From: Gemmatimonadota bacterium
Lineage (GTDB): Bacteria; Gemmatimonadota; Gemmatimonadetes; Longimicrobiales; RSA9
Length of the DNA: 23,800 nt
Assembly (NCBI GenBank): GCA_012027055.1
Contig: VEPF01000375.1
Coordinates: forward strand, 1 to 23,800
Reading direction: 5' to 3'
Position numbers and translations under genes: made by a program
Notes under the pieces: model-generated
What the model saw: the letters and a program-made list of their open reading frames with translations, nothing else
What the model was told of the DNA's origin: nothing
Databases searched by the model: none
Shown here: positions 1 to 8,167 of the stretch, one piece after another
Numbering within the stretch: the first letter of the stretch is position 1
How the letters are laid out: each line of letters begins with the position of its first letter

Positions 1-1202
1 AGCCCACGCACCGTGATGCGCCCGCCCGCCGGCGTGAACTTGAAGGCGTTGCCGAGCAGGTTGCCGAGCACCTGGTCGCGCAGGCGGTCGGCGTCGCCGG
101 GGATGACGCGGGGCGCGTCGGCCGCGAGCTCGACGGTGAAGGTCACGTCCTGCTTGCGGGCGAGGGCCTGGTAGGTGCGCTGCACGCGCTCGAAGAGGTC
201 GGCGAGCACCACGTCCGCGATCTCCAGCCGCAGTCCGCCCGCCTCGATCCGGCTCATGTCCAACAGCTGGTTGACCATGCGCGTGAGCACGCGGGCCTGT
301 TCGCGGATGGAGTCGAGCGCTTCCTCCTGCCTGGGCGTGACGTCCCCCAGCACGGCGTCGTGCAGCAGCTCGGCATAACCGCCGATCACGTTGATCGGAG
401 TCTTGAGGTCGTGGGTGGAGATGCTCATGAACTCAGCCCGCAGGGTCTCCAGCTCCGCCAGCCGGCCGGTCATGCCGCGGAACGAACGGGAGACGTCGCC
501 GATCTCGTCGCGGCGGCCGTACGGCAGGTCGGGCGGCACCTGGAAGTCCCCACCGCTCACCCGCGCCATGGCCAGGCGCAGGCGCGTGACCGGGCGGACC
601 ATGTTGCGGGTGATCCAGGCGCCCAGACCAATGGCCAGCAGCAGCGCGACGACGAGGAAAAGGATGGTGCCGCTGATGGCCGTTCTGGCCACCGCCGAGG
701 CGCTCCGGATGTCCGCCTCCGCACCCTTGCTGATCGCCGCCGAGATGGCGCGCAGCCGGGTTTGCGCCGTGTCCAGCAGCGGAGCCACCCGGCTCACGAA
801 ATGCTCGGTCGCGGCGCTCTTCTCGCCGGCCCGCACCAGGCGATCGATCTCCGCGGCGTGCCCGCCCAGCTCCGCCAGCAGGCGGCCGGCCGGCCCCTTC
901 CTGGTCGCGTACCCGCGTGCGACCAGCTGGTCCAGGTTGTGGACCGCGTTGCGCAGCGCCGAGTCACTCGCCGTCTTCTGGTCCGCGTCCAGGGTCGCGA
1001 GGTAGCCGCGCTGCAGCTGGTCGAACTCGCCCAGCCGGGTCTGCAGCTCGCCGACTGCCAGGTAGGCCTGGCCGTGATTGGTCTGGGCCTGCGACACCAG
1101 CATGCGCAACCGCACGATACGCGAGGACGCATAGATCGCCGGCACGGCCATCAGCACGATGATGGCGACCAGCGTGAGCACCAGCCTGGTGCGCAGGTTC
1201 AT
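1..1202 (-). CDS. Membrane sensor histidine kinase (C-terminus cut by window edge)
   Basis: Inner-membrane two-component sensor that should autophosphorylate on His and pass the phosphate to a response regulator. About 400 residues are visible. TM1 lies at roughly residues 8-26, followed by a helical extracytoplasmic domain of about 145 residues without a recognisable ligand pocket. TM2 is near 177-197, a HAMP linker follows at 198-250, and the HisKA motif STHDLKTPINV places the phospho-acceptor at His264. The N-box of the ATPase domain (NLLGNAFKF) is near residue 380. The G boxes lie beyond position 1. The ATG at 1202 is chosen because GGAG sits 8 nt upstream and TM1 begins directly after it. 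It lies 34 nt downstream of the lipoprotein gene on the same strand, so the two are probably co-transcribed. A partner regulator would be expected off the left edge. Its signal is unknown. Confidence 0.93.
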   Translation of the reverse strand, partial: MNLRTRLVLTLVAIIVLMAVPAIYASSRIVRLRMLVSQAQTNHGQAYLAVGELQTRLGEFDQLQRGYLATLDADQKTASDSALRNAVHNLDQLVARGYATRKGPAGRLLAELGGHAAEIDRLVRAGEKSAATEHFVSRVAPLLDTAQTRLRAISAAISKGAEADIRSASAVARTAISGTILFLVVALLLAIGLGAWITRNMVRPVTRLRLAMARVSGGDFQVPPDLPYGRRDEIGDVSRSFRGMTGRLAELETLRAEFMSISTHDLKTPINVIGGYAELLHDAVLGDVTPRQEEALDSIREQARVLTRMVNQLLDMSRIEAGGLRLEIADVVLADLFERVQRTYQALARKQDVTFTVELAADAPRVIPGDADRLRDQVLGNLLGNAFKFTPAGGRITVRG

Positions 1203-1236
1203 GCGGTCGGCTCCGCCGCGCTCCGATGAGCGATGC

Positions 1237-1878
1237 TTACCTCTTCAGCGTCTTCCGGATGCGCTCCAGCTCCGCCAGCGCATCCTTCAGTTCCTTCTCC
1301 GTGGTGGCTGCCCGCAGCTCGGCTGTGGCCGCGCGCTTCTGCAGCTCGTCCCGCTCCCGGTCCCGCTCGGCCAACAGCCGCTGGATCCGCGCGGGGACGC
1401 TCTCCACCCCGCTCTGCGGCAGTGGCCGCCGTGCGGCCCCGCCGCCGGCCGCGGCCAGAAGCAGGTCCGCTCCGGCCGCCGGCCGGCTTTCCGCGCTCAA
1501 GGAATCGTTCCCGGCCAGCTCGGTCGCCAGCAGGAACAGGGATTCCGCGGCCGGGATCGCCCACGCAGGCACGGAGTCGCTGGCGATGTAGCGGCCGGCC
1601 AGCTCCGCACCCACGCCCAGGCGGCGCTCCGGGTTCCGATTGTCCAGCTCCGCCGCCGCCAGCGCCAGCAGCGCCGCCTGGCCCTGCGGCTCGTGTCCGT
1701 GCTCCAGGTAGGTCCGCTCCAGCAGCGGCCGGGCGCGCCCGTAGTCGTGTGCCGCCAGCGCCGCCAACCCCTGCTGCAGCTGGTCTTCCGGATCGGGCCC
1801 GCGTCCGCCCGCCACGGTCGCGCAACCGGTCCCGCCCGCGGTGAACAGCCAGACGATCGCCACCGCCGCTCGCTTCAT
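1237..1878 (-). CDS. Lipoprotein with helical repeats and C-terminal coiled coil (QseG/YfhG-like architecture)
   Basis: 213-residue predicted lipoprotein. The N-terminus has Lys-Arg, a hydrophobic stretch and a lipobox-like GGTGC that would lipidate Cys19; the -3 residue is Gly, which is not ideal. Residues about 33-120 are Ala/Leu-rich with TPR-like periodicity. The last 50 residues form a charged heptad-rich coiled coil (RERDELQKRA to ELERIRKTLKR). The start at 1878 is supported by GGAGGT 5 nt upstream. It is followed after 34 nt by the histidine kinase gene. In enterobacteria the lipoprotein QseG (YfhG) is encoded beside the kinase QseE/GlrK and tunes it, so a similar role is an inference from gene order and architecture, not from sequence identity I can demonstrate. 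An outer-membrane lipoprotein of unrelated function is the alternative. Confidence 0.8.
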   Translation of the reverse strand: MKRAAVAIVWLFTAGGTGCATVAGGRGPDPEDQLQQGLAALAAHDYGRARPLLERTYLEHGHEPQGQAALLALAAAELDNRNPERRLGVGAELAGRYIASDSVPAWAIPAAESLFLLATELAGNDSLSAESRPAAGADLLLAAAGGGAARRPLPQSGVESVPARIQRLLAERDRERDELQKRAATAELRAATTEKELKDALAELERIRKTLKR

Positions 1879-2031
1879 CCCCGACCTCCGCGGGGCATGC
1901 CCGCGTCTCGCTCGTTCCCGGGCCTGCCGGCCGGCTGCGAACCACGCGCCGGCCGGGCGCCGCCTGCCCGGTTCAATCTACAGCATCATCCGGTCATGCA
2001 CCGCAGCCGGGTGATCCCCCCGGGAAAGCAT
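1879..2031. other. Intergenic leader of the lipoprotein/kinase operon
   Basis: Non-coding stretch between the minus-strand permease gene and the minus-strand lipoprotein gene. On the minus strand a TAGATT hexamer near 1976-1981 could be a -10 element, but no good -35 is seen at the right distance, so I do not call a promoter. GGAGGT just before 1878 is the ribosome-binding site of the lipoprotein. Confidence 0.4.
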
Positions 2032-2067
2032 ACGGCGCCGGAGAGCGGGTCCGCTCCCCGGCGCCGT
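2032..2067 (-). terminator. Strong hairpin after the permease gene
   Basis: Inverted repeat with a 10-bp outer stem (2032-2041 with 2058-2067), one A/C mismatch, a 6-bp inner stem (2043-2048 with 2051-2056) and a 2-nt loop. It begins 26 nt past the permease stop on the minus strand. There is no clear U-tract afterwards, so it may act as a GC-rich terminator or as a 3'-end stabiliser. Confidence 0.6.
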
Positions 2068-2092
2068 GTCGCCCGGCGGGGTCGGTGCGCGC

Positions 2093-3568
2093 CTAGTGCC
2101 CGGACAGCGAGATCTTCTCCAGTCCGGGCAGGCCCTCGCGCCGCACTTTCTCGGCGTTCCGCATCCCGTACAGGAAGTAGATCACCAGGCCGATGGCCAG
2201 CCAGATGATGAGCCGTTCCCAGGTGGGCCAGGGCAACCCGGCCATCTGCGCCAGGCAGGTGATGATGCCCAGGATGGGCACCAGCGGGACGAGCGGCGTG
2301 CGGAACGGGCGCGGCACGTCCGGCATGGTCCGGCGCAGCAAGATCACCCCGAGCGAGACCAGCACGAAGGCGAACAGCGTGCCGATCGAGACCAGCTCGC
2401 CCAGGATGCTGATGGGCAACAGCCCGGCGGCAGTGGCGACCACCAGGCCCGTCATGATGGTCGTGATGTGCGGGGTGCGGAAGCGCTGGTGCACCCGGGC
2501 GAACAGCGGCGGCAGCAGCCCGTCGTGCGCCATGGTGTAGAAGATGCGCGGCTGGGCGAGCAGCATCACCAGGATGACGCTGGTCAGCCCCGCGATCGCG
2601 CCCAGTTTCACGAACGGCCGCAGCCAGGTGAGCGGCGTCGCATCGATCACCACCGCCATCGGGTCGGCCACGTTCAGCTGGGCGTAGGGCACGATCCCGG
2701 TCATCACGCCCGACACCAGGATGTAGAGGATGGTGCAGATGATGAGCGACGCCATGATCCCGATCGGCATGTCACGCTGCGGGTTCTTGGCCTCCTGCGC
2801 CGCCACCGAGACCGCATCGAAGCCGATGTAGGCGAAGAAGATCACCCCCGCCCCGCGCAGGATCCCGCTCAGGCCGAAGTGACCGAACGCACCGGTGTTC
2901 GCGGGGATCAGCGGCGACCAGTTGTCGTGGTTCACGTAGGCAGCCCCGAACGCGATCACGAGCAGTACCACCGCGACCTTGACGATCACGATCGCGGCGT
3001 TGGTGCGCGCCGACTCGCGGATCCCGAGCACCAGCAGCGCCGTGACCAGCAGCACGATGAACGCCGCCGGCAGGTTGAAGAACCCGGTCACCGTGGCTCC
3101 GTCCAACGCCGTGACGCTGGTGCCGAAGGGTGCGGTCAGCTGCGCGGGGATGGTGATGCCGATGTCGCGCAGGAAGCTCACCACGTAACCCGACCAGCCC
3201 ACCGCCACGGTCGCGGAGCCGAGCGAGTACTCGAGGATCAGATCCCAGCCGATGATCCAGGCCATCAGCTCGCCCATGGTCGCGTACGAGTAGGTGTAGG
3301 CGCTGCCCGCGACCGGGATCATGCTCGCGAACTCCGCATAGCACAGCCCGGCGAACGCGCACGCGAAGCCGGAAACGATGAACGAGAGCACGATCGCCGG
3401 ACCGGCGTACTGCGCCGCGGCCTGGCCCGTCAGCACGAAAATGCCGGCGCCGATGATTGCGCCCACGCCGAGCGTGGTCAGCTGCACGGGCCCGAGCGCC
3501 CGCCGCAACACCCCGGACGCGGCTTCCGCCTGCAGGGTTTCGAGGCTCTTCCTGTGGGATACGCTCAT
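2093..3568 (-). CDS. APC-superfamily amino acid permease (cationic amino acid transporter-like)
   Basis: 491-residue inner-membrane transporter with about 12 hydrophobic segments. The N-terminus is short and cytosolic. TM1 carries the family's unwound substrate-binding motif, here GVGAIIGAGIFVLTG (residues about 34-48). TM3 is Trp/Tyr-rich (MAWIIGWDLILEY), and a helix near 240 contains FFAYIGFDAVS, typical of bacterial YfnA/CAT-type permeases. Length matches this group (about 450-500). Substrate cannot be fixed from sequence; amino-acid or proton-coupled cationic amino-acid uptake is the family expectation. The start at 3568 overlaps the stop of the upstream 52-residue ORF as ATGA and has its own GAGGA 4-5 nt upstream, indicating translational coupling. 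A hairpin follows the stop. Confidence 0.93.
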   Translation of the reverse strand: MSVSHRKSLETLQAEAASGVLRRALGPVQLTTLGVGAIIGAGIFVLTGQAAAQYAGPAIVLSFIVSGFACAFAGLCYAEFASMIPVAGSAYTYSYATMGELMAWIIGWDLILEYSLGSATVAVGWSGYVVSFLRDIGITIPAQLTAPFGTSVTALDGATVTGFFNLPAAFIVLLVTALLVLGIRESARTNAAIVIVKVAVVLLVIAFGAAYVNHDNWSPLIPANTGAFGHFGLSGILRGAGVIFFAYIGFDAVSVAAQEAKNPQRDMPIGIMASLIICTILYILVSGVMTGIVPYAQLNVADPMAVVIDATPLTWLRPFVKLGAIAGLTSVILVMLLAQPRIFYTMAHDGLLPPLFARVHQRFRTPHITTIMTGLVVATAAGLLPISILGELVSIGTLFAFVLVSLGVILLRRTMPDVPRPFRTPLVPLVPILGIITCLAQMAGLPWPTWERLIIWLAIGLVIYFLYGMRNAEKVRREGLPGLEKISLSGH

Positions 3569-3723
3569 TCAGTCCTCTTCCGGTTGCCCTTCCAGATGAA
3601 GTAGATGAACCCGCCGAGCAGCACGTAGACCACCACTGCGCCGACGTCGTGCGGGATGTCCGACAGGATCCGCAGCCACAACGGCGCGTCGGCCTCCTGC
3701 GCCAGAGCAATGAACGACAACAT
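3565..3723 (-). CDS. Small single-pass membrane protein coupled to the permease
   Basis: 52-residue ORF starting at ATG 3723 with a near-consensus GGAGGT 3 nt upstream. It ends in a TGA that overlaps the permease ATG by four bases. The product begins MLSFIALAQEADAP, has an amphipathic stretch (LWLRILSDIPHD), one clear transmembrane segment (VGAVVVYVLLGGFIYFIW, residues about 27-44) and a basic tail ending KGNRKRTE. This suggests a C-terminus inside the cytoplasm. I do not recognise a family. The strong ribosome-binding site, tight coupling and protein-like composition argue that it is translated. Plausible roles are a small accessory subunit of the permease or a leader that sets permease expression; neither is shown. 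Confidence 0.7.
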   Translation of the reverse strand: MLSFIALAQEADAPLWLRILSDIPHDVGAVVVYVLLGGFIYFIWKGNRKRTE

Positions 3724-3798
3724 GGAACCTCCACGCTCCCAGTCGTAATGCCGCGCCTCGCGCCGAACAGCGCACAGCGCACTGCCGGTGGCACGGCG

Positions 3799-4233
3799 TC
3801 ATGCCCGTACCGGTTCGGCCGGGCCCGCGGCCCAGCCGGAGCGTGGCGCAGGTGGAGGGGTGCCCGTCCGGCAGGCCCGGACGCGCGTGGCAAGCTCGCC
3901 CAGCGGCAGCGCGGCCGCGCGACGGCCGCGGCCGACCTGAGTCGGCAGCGCCGGCATGCGGCCGCACCCGCAGGCGCGCAGCAGCGGCAACGGCGGCAGC
4001 GGCTCGGTCGCCGGCACCTGCACCGCCACGCCACCGCTGCCCAGGAACGGCAGCGGCGCCTGGTGGCAGCCCTGCAACAGGTCCGGCCCGCGCGCGGGCG
4101 CCGGCATGTCGGCTGCCTGGCCGCGGGGTGCCACGAGCAGGGCGAGCAGAGTGCAGGTGAGCGCGCAACCGCGAAGCCGCAACGCCGCGAATCCTGGCTG
4201 AGGTAATGAGTGGCCGACCGCCGAACACGCCAA
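3799..4233 (-). CDS. Doubtful secreted hypothetical protein
   Basis: Open frame of up to 144 residues on the minus strand, in the gap between the permease unit and the act operon. It contains a signal-peptide-like stretch: basic RLRG, hydrophobic LTCTLLALLVA, then GQA-AD as a possible signal peptidase I site. The remainder is rich in Pro, Ala, Gly, Leu and Cys (LLRACGCG, CHQAPLPF) with no recognised domain. Third positions are GC-rich as in neighbouring genes, but in DNA this GC-rich many random frames look the same. No good ribosome-binding site was found at the ATG. A TTG near 4185 preceded by AGGA is an alternative start. It could equally be non-coding. Confidence 0.3.
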   Translation of the reverse strand: MACSAVGHSLPQPGFAALRLRGCALTCTLLALLVAPRGQAADMPAPARGPDLLQGCHQAPLPFLGSGGVAVQVPATEPLPPLPLLRACGCGRMPALPTQVGRGRRAAALPLGELATRVRACRTGTPPPAPRSGWAAGPAEPVRA

Positions 4234-4450
4234 GCTACTGCGGAAGGCGAGGCCAGGGGAAGGGACCCGCTGGAGTGGCCGATTCGGTTGCGACCGATTG
4301 GACCCCGCCCCACATTGCCTCGCCTGTACGCGCGCCCTTGCGCCCGCACGATGGGCTGGATATCCTGCCGCCCGCGCGTGCCCGGGCGTCCGGCGCAGGG
4401 CCCCGCCACCGGTTGCGGGTGCGCGGAAACTCGAGACGACTCAGGTAGCG
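4234..4450. other. Upstream region of the act operon
   Basis: No convincing gene is seen. The plus-strand frames that extend actA and actB upstream through here are Arg/Pro/Ala-rich and lack any conserved sequence, so I treat this as an untranslated leader and promoter region. Confidence 0.5.
4338..4366 (+). promoter_or_regulatory. Candidate promoter of the act operon
   Basis: TTGCGC (4338-4343), a 17-bp spacer and TATCCT (4361-4366). Transcription would start near 4373, leaving an untranslated leader of about 77 nt before actA. Both boxes are only partial matches to a housekeeping sigma-factor consensus, so this is a guess based on position and spacing. Confidence 0.3.
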
Positions 4451-4978
4451 ATGCCCAGACCCCCCAAACGGGCAGTGCTGGCGGCTGGGGCACTGCTCGT
4501 TCTCGCGGTGCTTACCGTGGGCGCCTTTACCCTCGGTCCTTTCGGCCGCTCGCTGGTTCAGCCGATCGCCTTCCCGCACGACCTGCATGCCGGCACCAGT
4601 CGCATGGACTGCATGTACTGCCACTACTCGGCAGACCGCTCCGTGGACGCGGGGCTGCCCGCGGCGCAGGTGTGCGCCGGCTGCCACATCCCGGGCGGCC
4701 AGCCGCTGGTCCGGGCGGACAAGCCGGAAGTGCAGAAGCTCGTCGGTTACTGGCGCGAGCAGCGCGCGATCCCGTGGGTGCGGATCTACGATCTGCCCGA
4801 CCACGTGCACTTCCCGCACATGCGCCATCTCCATGCGGGACTCACCTGCCAGGAGTGTCACGGGCAGGTCCAGAGCATGAAAGAGGTGACCCTCAACCAG
4901 CCGTTGCGCATGGGCTGGTGCATCACGTGTCACCAGCAGAAGCAGGTCCGCAAGGACTGCTTCGTCTGCCACTACTGA
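4451..4978 (+). CDS. actA: ActA, pentaheme cytochrome c subunit of alternative complex III
   Basis: 175-residue periplasmic, membrane-anchored multiheme cytochrome c. One N-terminal hydrophobic helix (residues about 8-30) is followed by five CxxCH heme-attachment motifs: CMYCH 54-58, CAGCH 75-79, CQECH 133-137, CITCH 157-161 and CFVCH 170-174. Five hemes is the known count for ActA, which moves electrons from the ActB iron-sulfur chain to ActE and on to the oxidase. The ATG at 4451 is chosen because AGGT lies just upstream and the hydrophobic helix follows directly; an upstream in-frame extension to 4298 is Arg/Pro-rich and unlikely. It is the first gene of actABCDEF, 11 nt before actB. Confidence 0.93.
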   Translation: MPRPPKRAVLAAGALLVLAVLTVGAFTLGPFGRSLVQPIAFPHDLHAGTSRMDCMYCHYSADRSVDAGLPAAQVCAGCHIPGGQPLVRADKPEVQKLVGYWREQRAIPWVRIYDLPDHVHFPHMRHLHAGLTCQECHGQVQSMKEVTLNQPLRMGWCITCHQQKQVRKDCFVCHY

Positions 4979-4989
4979 TCGGTGACCGC

Positions 4990-7900
4990 ATGAGCAAGGG
5001 ACTCGAGAGGCGGCAATTCCTGAAGGTGCTCGGCGTCGGCAGCGCGGGCGCAGCACTCTCCGGATGCGACCGCAGCACCGCCGAGAAGTTGATCCCGTAC
5101 GTGGTGCCGGCCGAGGAGATCGTGCCGGGCATCGCCACGTGGTATCGGACCACGTGCCGGGAGTGTCCGGCGGGCTGCGGCATGAGCATTCGCACCCGCG
5201 AGGGGCGCGCCATCAAGGCCGAGGGCAATCCGCTGTCACCGATCTCGCACGGCCGGCTGTGCGCGCGCGGCCAGGCTTCGCTGCACGGGCTCTACAACCC
5301 CGACCGGGTGCCGCGCGCGCTGGCGCGCCGGAGCAGCGGCTGGGACCGGCTGACCTGGGACGAGGCCGAGCAGCGGCTGCTGGCCGCGCTCGAGGCCAAC
5401 CGCGGGCGCACCGTCTTCCTGACGGACAGCTGGCCGGGCACGATGGACCGGCTGGTGGACGATTTCTGTGCCGCGTTCGGCATCGAGCGCGTCCGCTACG
5501 AGAGCTTCGCGCTGGAGCCCGTGCGCACCGCGCACCGCATGCTGTTCGGCACGGATGCCGTACCGGTCCACGACTTCAGCCAGGCGGACGTCGTGCTCAG
5601 CTTCGGCGCCGACTTCCTCGAGACCTGGGGCTCGCCCGTCGACTACGCCCACGGCTGGGTCCAGACGCATGCCTACCATGACGGCGTGCGCGGCAAGCTG
5701 GTCTGGGTGGGACCGCACCAGACACTGACCGGCATCAATGCCGACCAGTGGCTGCCGGTGCCGCCCGGCACCGAGCACCTGGTGGCGCTGGCGATCGCCC
5801 GCCTGCTGGTCGAGCAGGGCGGGGCTGCGGGCGCGGCCGCCGCGCAGCTTGCCGATCCGGCCATCGTGGACCGTGCCGTCACCGCGACCGGCGTGTCCCG
5901 CCCGACCCTGGAGGCGCTGGCCCGGGAGTTCGGCAATGGCGGCCGCTCGCTCGCGGGCGGCCCGGGCGTGGGCGCGACCCATGCCGCCGCGACCCAGGTG
6001 GCACTCGCGGTCGCGCTCCTCAACCGCGTGGCCGGGAACTACGGCCGCACCGTCTTCAGCGATCGTCGCGAAGAGGCCACCGCCGGCACCGCCAGCTACG
6101 CGGCGCTGCAGCAGCTGCTGACCCGCATGGCGGCCGGTCAGATCGGCGCGCTGCTGGTGCACGGCCCCAACCCGGCGTACGCGCTCCCGGCTGCGGCAGC
6201 AGTGGCGGCCGCGCTCGACCAGGTACCGTTCATCGCCTCGTTCTCGCCCTACCTGGACGAGACCACGGAGCGGGCGCACCTGCTGCTCCCCGATCATCAC
6301 TTCCTGGAGAGCTGGGGCGACCACGTGCCCCGCACCGGCGTGAACGCGCTGGTACAGCCGGTCCTGACTCCCGTCTTCGAGACCAGGCAAACGGGCGACG
6401 TCCTGCTCGCCGTGGCGCGTCGCGCCGGCGCCGCGCTCCCGAACGCCGCCGCCACGTTCTACCACTACCTGCGCGGGCGCTGGGAGCGGGAAGGCCTGCT
6501 CGCGAACGCAGGCGGACCATCCTTCGACGAGAACTGGCGGCAGGCCCTGCAGGCGGGGGTGGTCCTGGGGTCGGCGCCGGCGACGTCGGCTGCGGTTCCG
6601 ACGCCGAGCGCGGGCGAGCTGCCCGCGCTGGCCCCCGAACCCGTGACGTTCCCGGGTGGCGGGGGCGAGGAGTCGTACTACCTGGTGGTCTATCCCTCCG
6701 CCCGGTTCTGGGACGGCCGGCTGGCGAACCGGCCCTGGCTGCAGGAGCTGCCGGATCCGGTGAGCAAGTACAGCTGGGGCTCGTGGCTGGAGATCAATCC
6801 CGCGACGGCCGCCCGGCTGGGCATCGACAACGGCCACAAGGTGACCGTGCGCACGGCGCACGGCGAGGTGACGCTGCCGGCGTTCCCGTTCCCGGGCATC
6901 CGGCCCGATACCATTGCCATCCAGCTGGGCCAGGGCCACACCGGTTTCGGTCCCTATGCGCAGCACAAGGGCGTCAATGCACTGCAGCTGCTCGCGCCCG
7001 AGACCGAGCCGCTCTCGGGCGCACTGCTGCACGTGCAGGTGCGGGCCACCATCGAGCACACCGGCGACTGGGCGCGGCCGGTGCAGGCGAGCGGCCGGCT
7101 GGATGATGCCGGGCGCGACATCGCCCAGGTGGTCTCCATCGCCGGTGCCCGGCGTGCGGACCAGGCCCGCGGCTTCCTGAGCCCGACCGGTGAGACGACG
7201 GCCGCGACCGCCGCGGCGGCACCGCGGCCGGCTCCCGAGGGCGCGGTGCCCGTCGCGGCCGCGGCGGAGGAGGAGCCCGCGGCGCACGAAGGCGGAGGCG
7301 GTCACGAGGCGGCGGCCGTGCACCCGAACGACGCGGTGGTGACCAACCTGCAGGGCACGGGCGGCTGGGCGCCGGCCACCATGGGCGCGGCGCCGCAGGA
7401 CTTCCCGCCGCCGGGCACCCACTACGGCGAGTACTCGGAGCAGCAGCCCCGCTGGGCGATGGCCATCGACACGGATCGCTGCATCGGCTGCAGCGCGTGC
7501 ATGGTGGCGTGCCAGGCGGAGAACAACATCCCGGTGGTCGGCCCGGAGAACGTGGTGAAGGGGCGGCTCATGCAGTGGCTTCGGATCGAGCGCTACTGGC
7601 CCGATCCGGCCAACCCCGAGCAGGCCTCCTTCCTGCCCATGCTCTGCCAGCACTGCAACAACGCGCCGTGCGAGCCGGTCTGCCCGGTGTACGCGGCCTA
7701 TCACACGCCGGACGGGCTGAACGCGCAGGTCTACAACCGCTGCGTCGGGACCCGGTACTGCGCGAACAACTGCCCGTACAAGGTCCGCTACCTCAACTAC
7801 TACACGTTCGAGTGGCCGGAGCCGCTCAACTGGCAGTTGAACCCGGATGTGACCGTGCGCGAGAAGGGCGTCATGGAGAAGTGCACCATGTGCGTGCAGC

Positions 7901-8163
7901 GGATCCGGGACGTGCAGAACCAGGCGCGGCTGGAAGGGCGGGCGGCCATGGATGGCGAGATCGAGCCGGCCTGCGCCCAGACCTGCCCCGGCGATGCGAT
8001 CGTGTTCGGCAACGCCAAGGACCCCAACTCGCGGTTGCGCAGGATCATGGAGTCGGGGCGCAGCTATCGCGTGCTGGAGCCGTTGAATACCCAGCCGGCC
8101 ATCACCTACCTGAAGCGCGTCTCGCTCGGCGAAGCGCCCGCGTCCTCGTCGGGGGAGCACTGA
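4990..8163 (+). CDS. actB: ActB, fused molybdopterin-oxidoreductase-like and Fe-S subunit of alternative complex III
   Basis: 1057 residues. The N-terminus has a twin-arginine-like RRQFLKVLG and a lipobox LSGC (Cys26), indicating export and lipid anchoring. Residues about 50-720 resemble the catalytic subunit of molybdopterin oxidoreductases and keep a CxxCxxxC...C quartet (C56, C59, C63, C91). An Ala/Glu/Pro-rich linker spans about 733-800. The C-terminal ferredoxin-like domain (about 817-1040) holds Cys sets 831/834/837/841, 886/889/894/898, 918/924/928 and 965/968/995/999. Thr921 replaces one cysteine, consistent with three [4Fe-4S] clusters and one [3Fe-4S] cluster as known for ActB. The family role is to take electrons from menaquinol and pass them to ActA hemes at the periplasmic face. 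The ATG at 4990 puts the Tat motif at residue 7; the longer open frame upstream is not supported. Confidence 0.95.
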   Translation: MSKGLERRQFLKVLGVGSAGAALSGCDRSTAEKLIPYVVPAEEIVPGIATWYRTTCRECPAGCGMSIRTREGRAIKAEGNPLSPISHGRLCARGQASLHGLYNPDRVPRALARRSSGWDRLTWDEAEQRLLAALEANRGRTVFLTDSWPGTMDRLVDDFCAAFGIERVRYESFALEPVRTAHRMLFGTDAVPVHDFSQADVVLSFGADFLETWGSPVDYAHGWVQTHAYHDGVRGKLVWVGPHQTLTGINADQWLPVPPGTEHLVALAIARLLVEQGGAAGAAAAQLADPAIVDRAVTATGVSRPTLEALAREFGNGGRSLAGGPGVGATHAAATQVALAVALLNRVAGNYGRTVFSDRREEATAGTASYAALQQLLTRMAAGQIGALLVHGPNPAYALPAAAAVAAALDQVPFIASFSPYLDETTERAHLLLPDHHFLESWGDHVPRTGVNALVQPVLTPVFETRQTGDVLLAVARRAGAALPNAAATFYHYLRGRWEREGLLANAGGPSFDENWRQALQAGVVLGSAPATSAAVPTPSAGELPALAPEPVTFPGGGGEESYYLVVYPSARFWDGRLANRPWLQELPDPVSKYSWGSWLEINPATAARLGIDNGHKVTVRTAHGEVTLPAFPFPGIRPDTIAIQLGQGHTGFGPYAQHKGVNALQLLAPETEPLSGALLHVQVRATIEHTGDWARPVQASGRLDDAGRDIAQVVSIAGARRADQARGFLSPTGETTAATAAAAPRPAPEGAVPVAAAAEEEPAAHEGGGGHEAAAVHPNDAVVTNLQGTGGWAPATMGAAPQDFPPPGTHYGEYSEQQPRWAMAIDTDRCIGCSACMVACQAENNIPVVGPENVVKGRLMQWLRIERYWPDPANPEQASFLPMLCQHCNNAPCEPVCPVYAAYHTPDGLNAQVYNRCVGTRYCANNCPYKVRYLNYYTFEWPEPLNWQLNPDVTVREKGVMEKCTMCVQRIRDVQNQARLEGRAAMDGEIEPACAQTCPGDAIVFGNAKDPNSRLRRIMESGRSYRVLEPLNTQPAITYLKRVSLGEAPASSSGEH

Positions 8164-8167
8164 GGCC

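Noticed and set aside
2066..3604. 512-residue plus-strand frame over the permease
   Set aside because: His/Asp/Gln/Arg-rich shadow of a membrane protein gene; not protein-like.
4210..4989. In-frame upstream extension of actB
   Set aside because: It would overlap all of actA and displace the Tat/lipobox signal from the N-terminus; ATG 4990 is the sensible start.
7186..7330. Ala/Glu-rich stretch in actB considered as a repeat or recombination scar
   Set aside because: No regular repeat unit; it reads as a flexible linker between the two known ActB domains.
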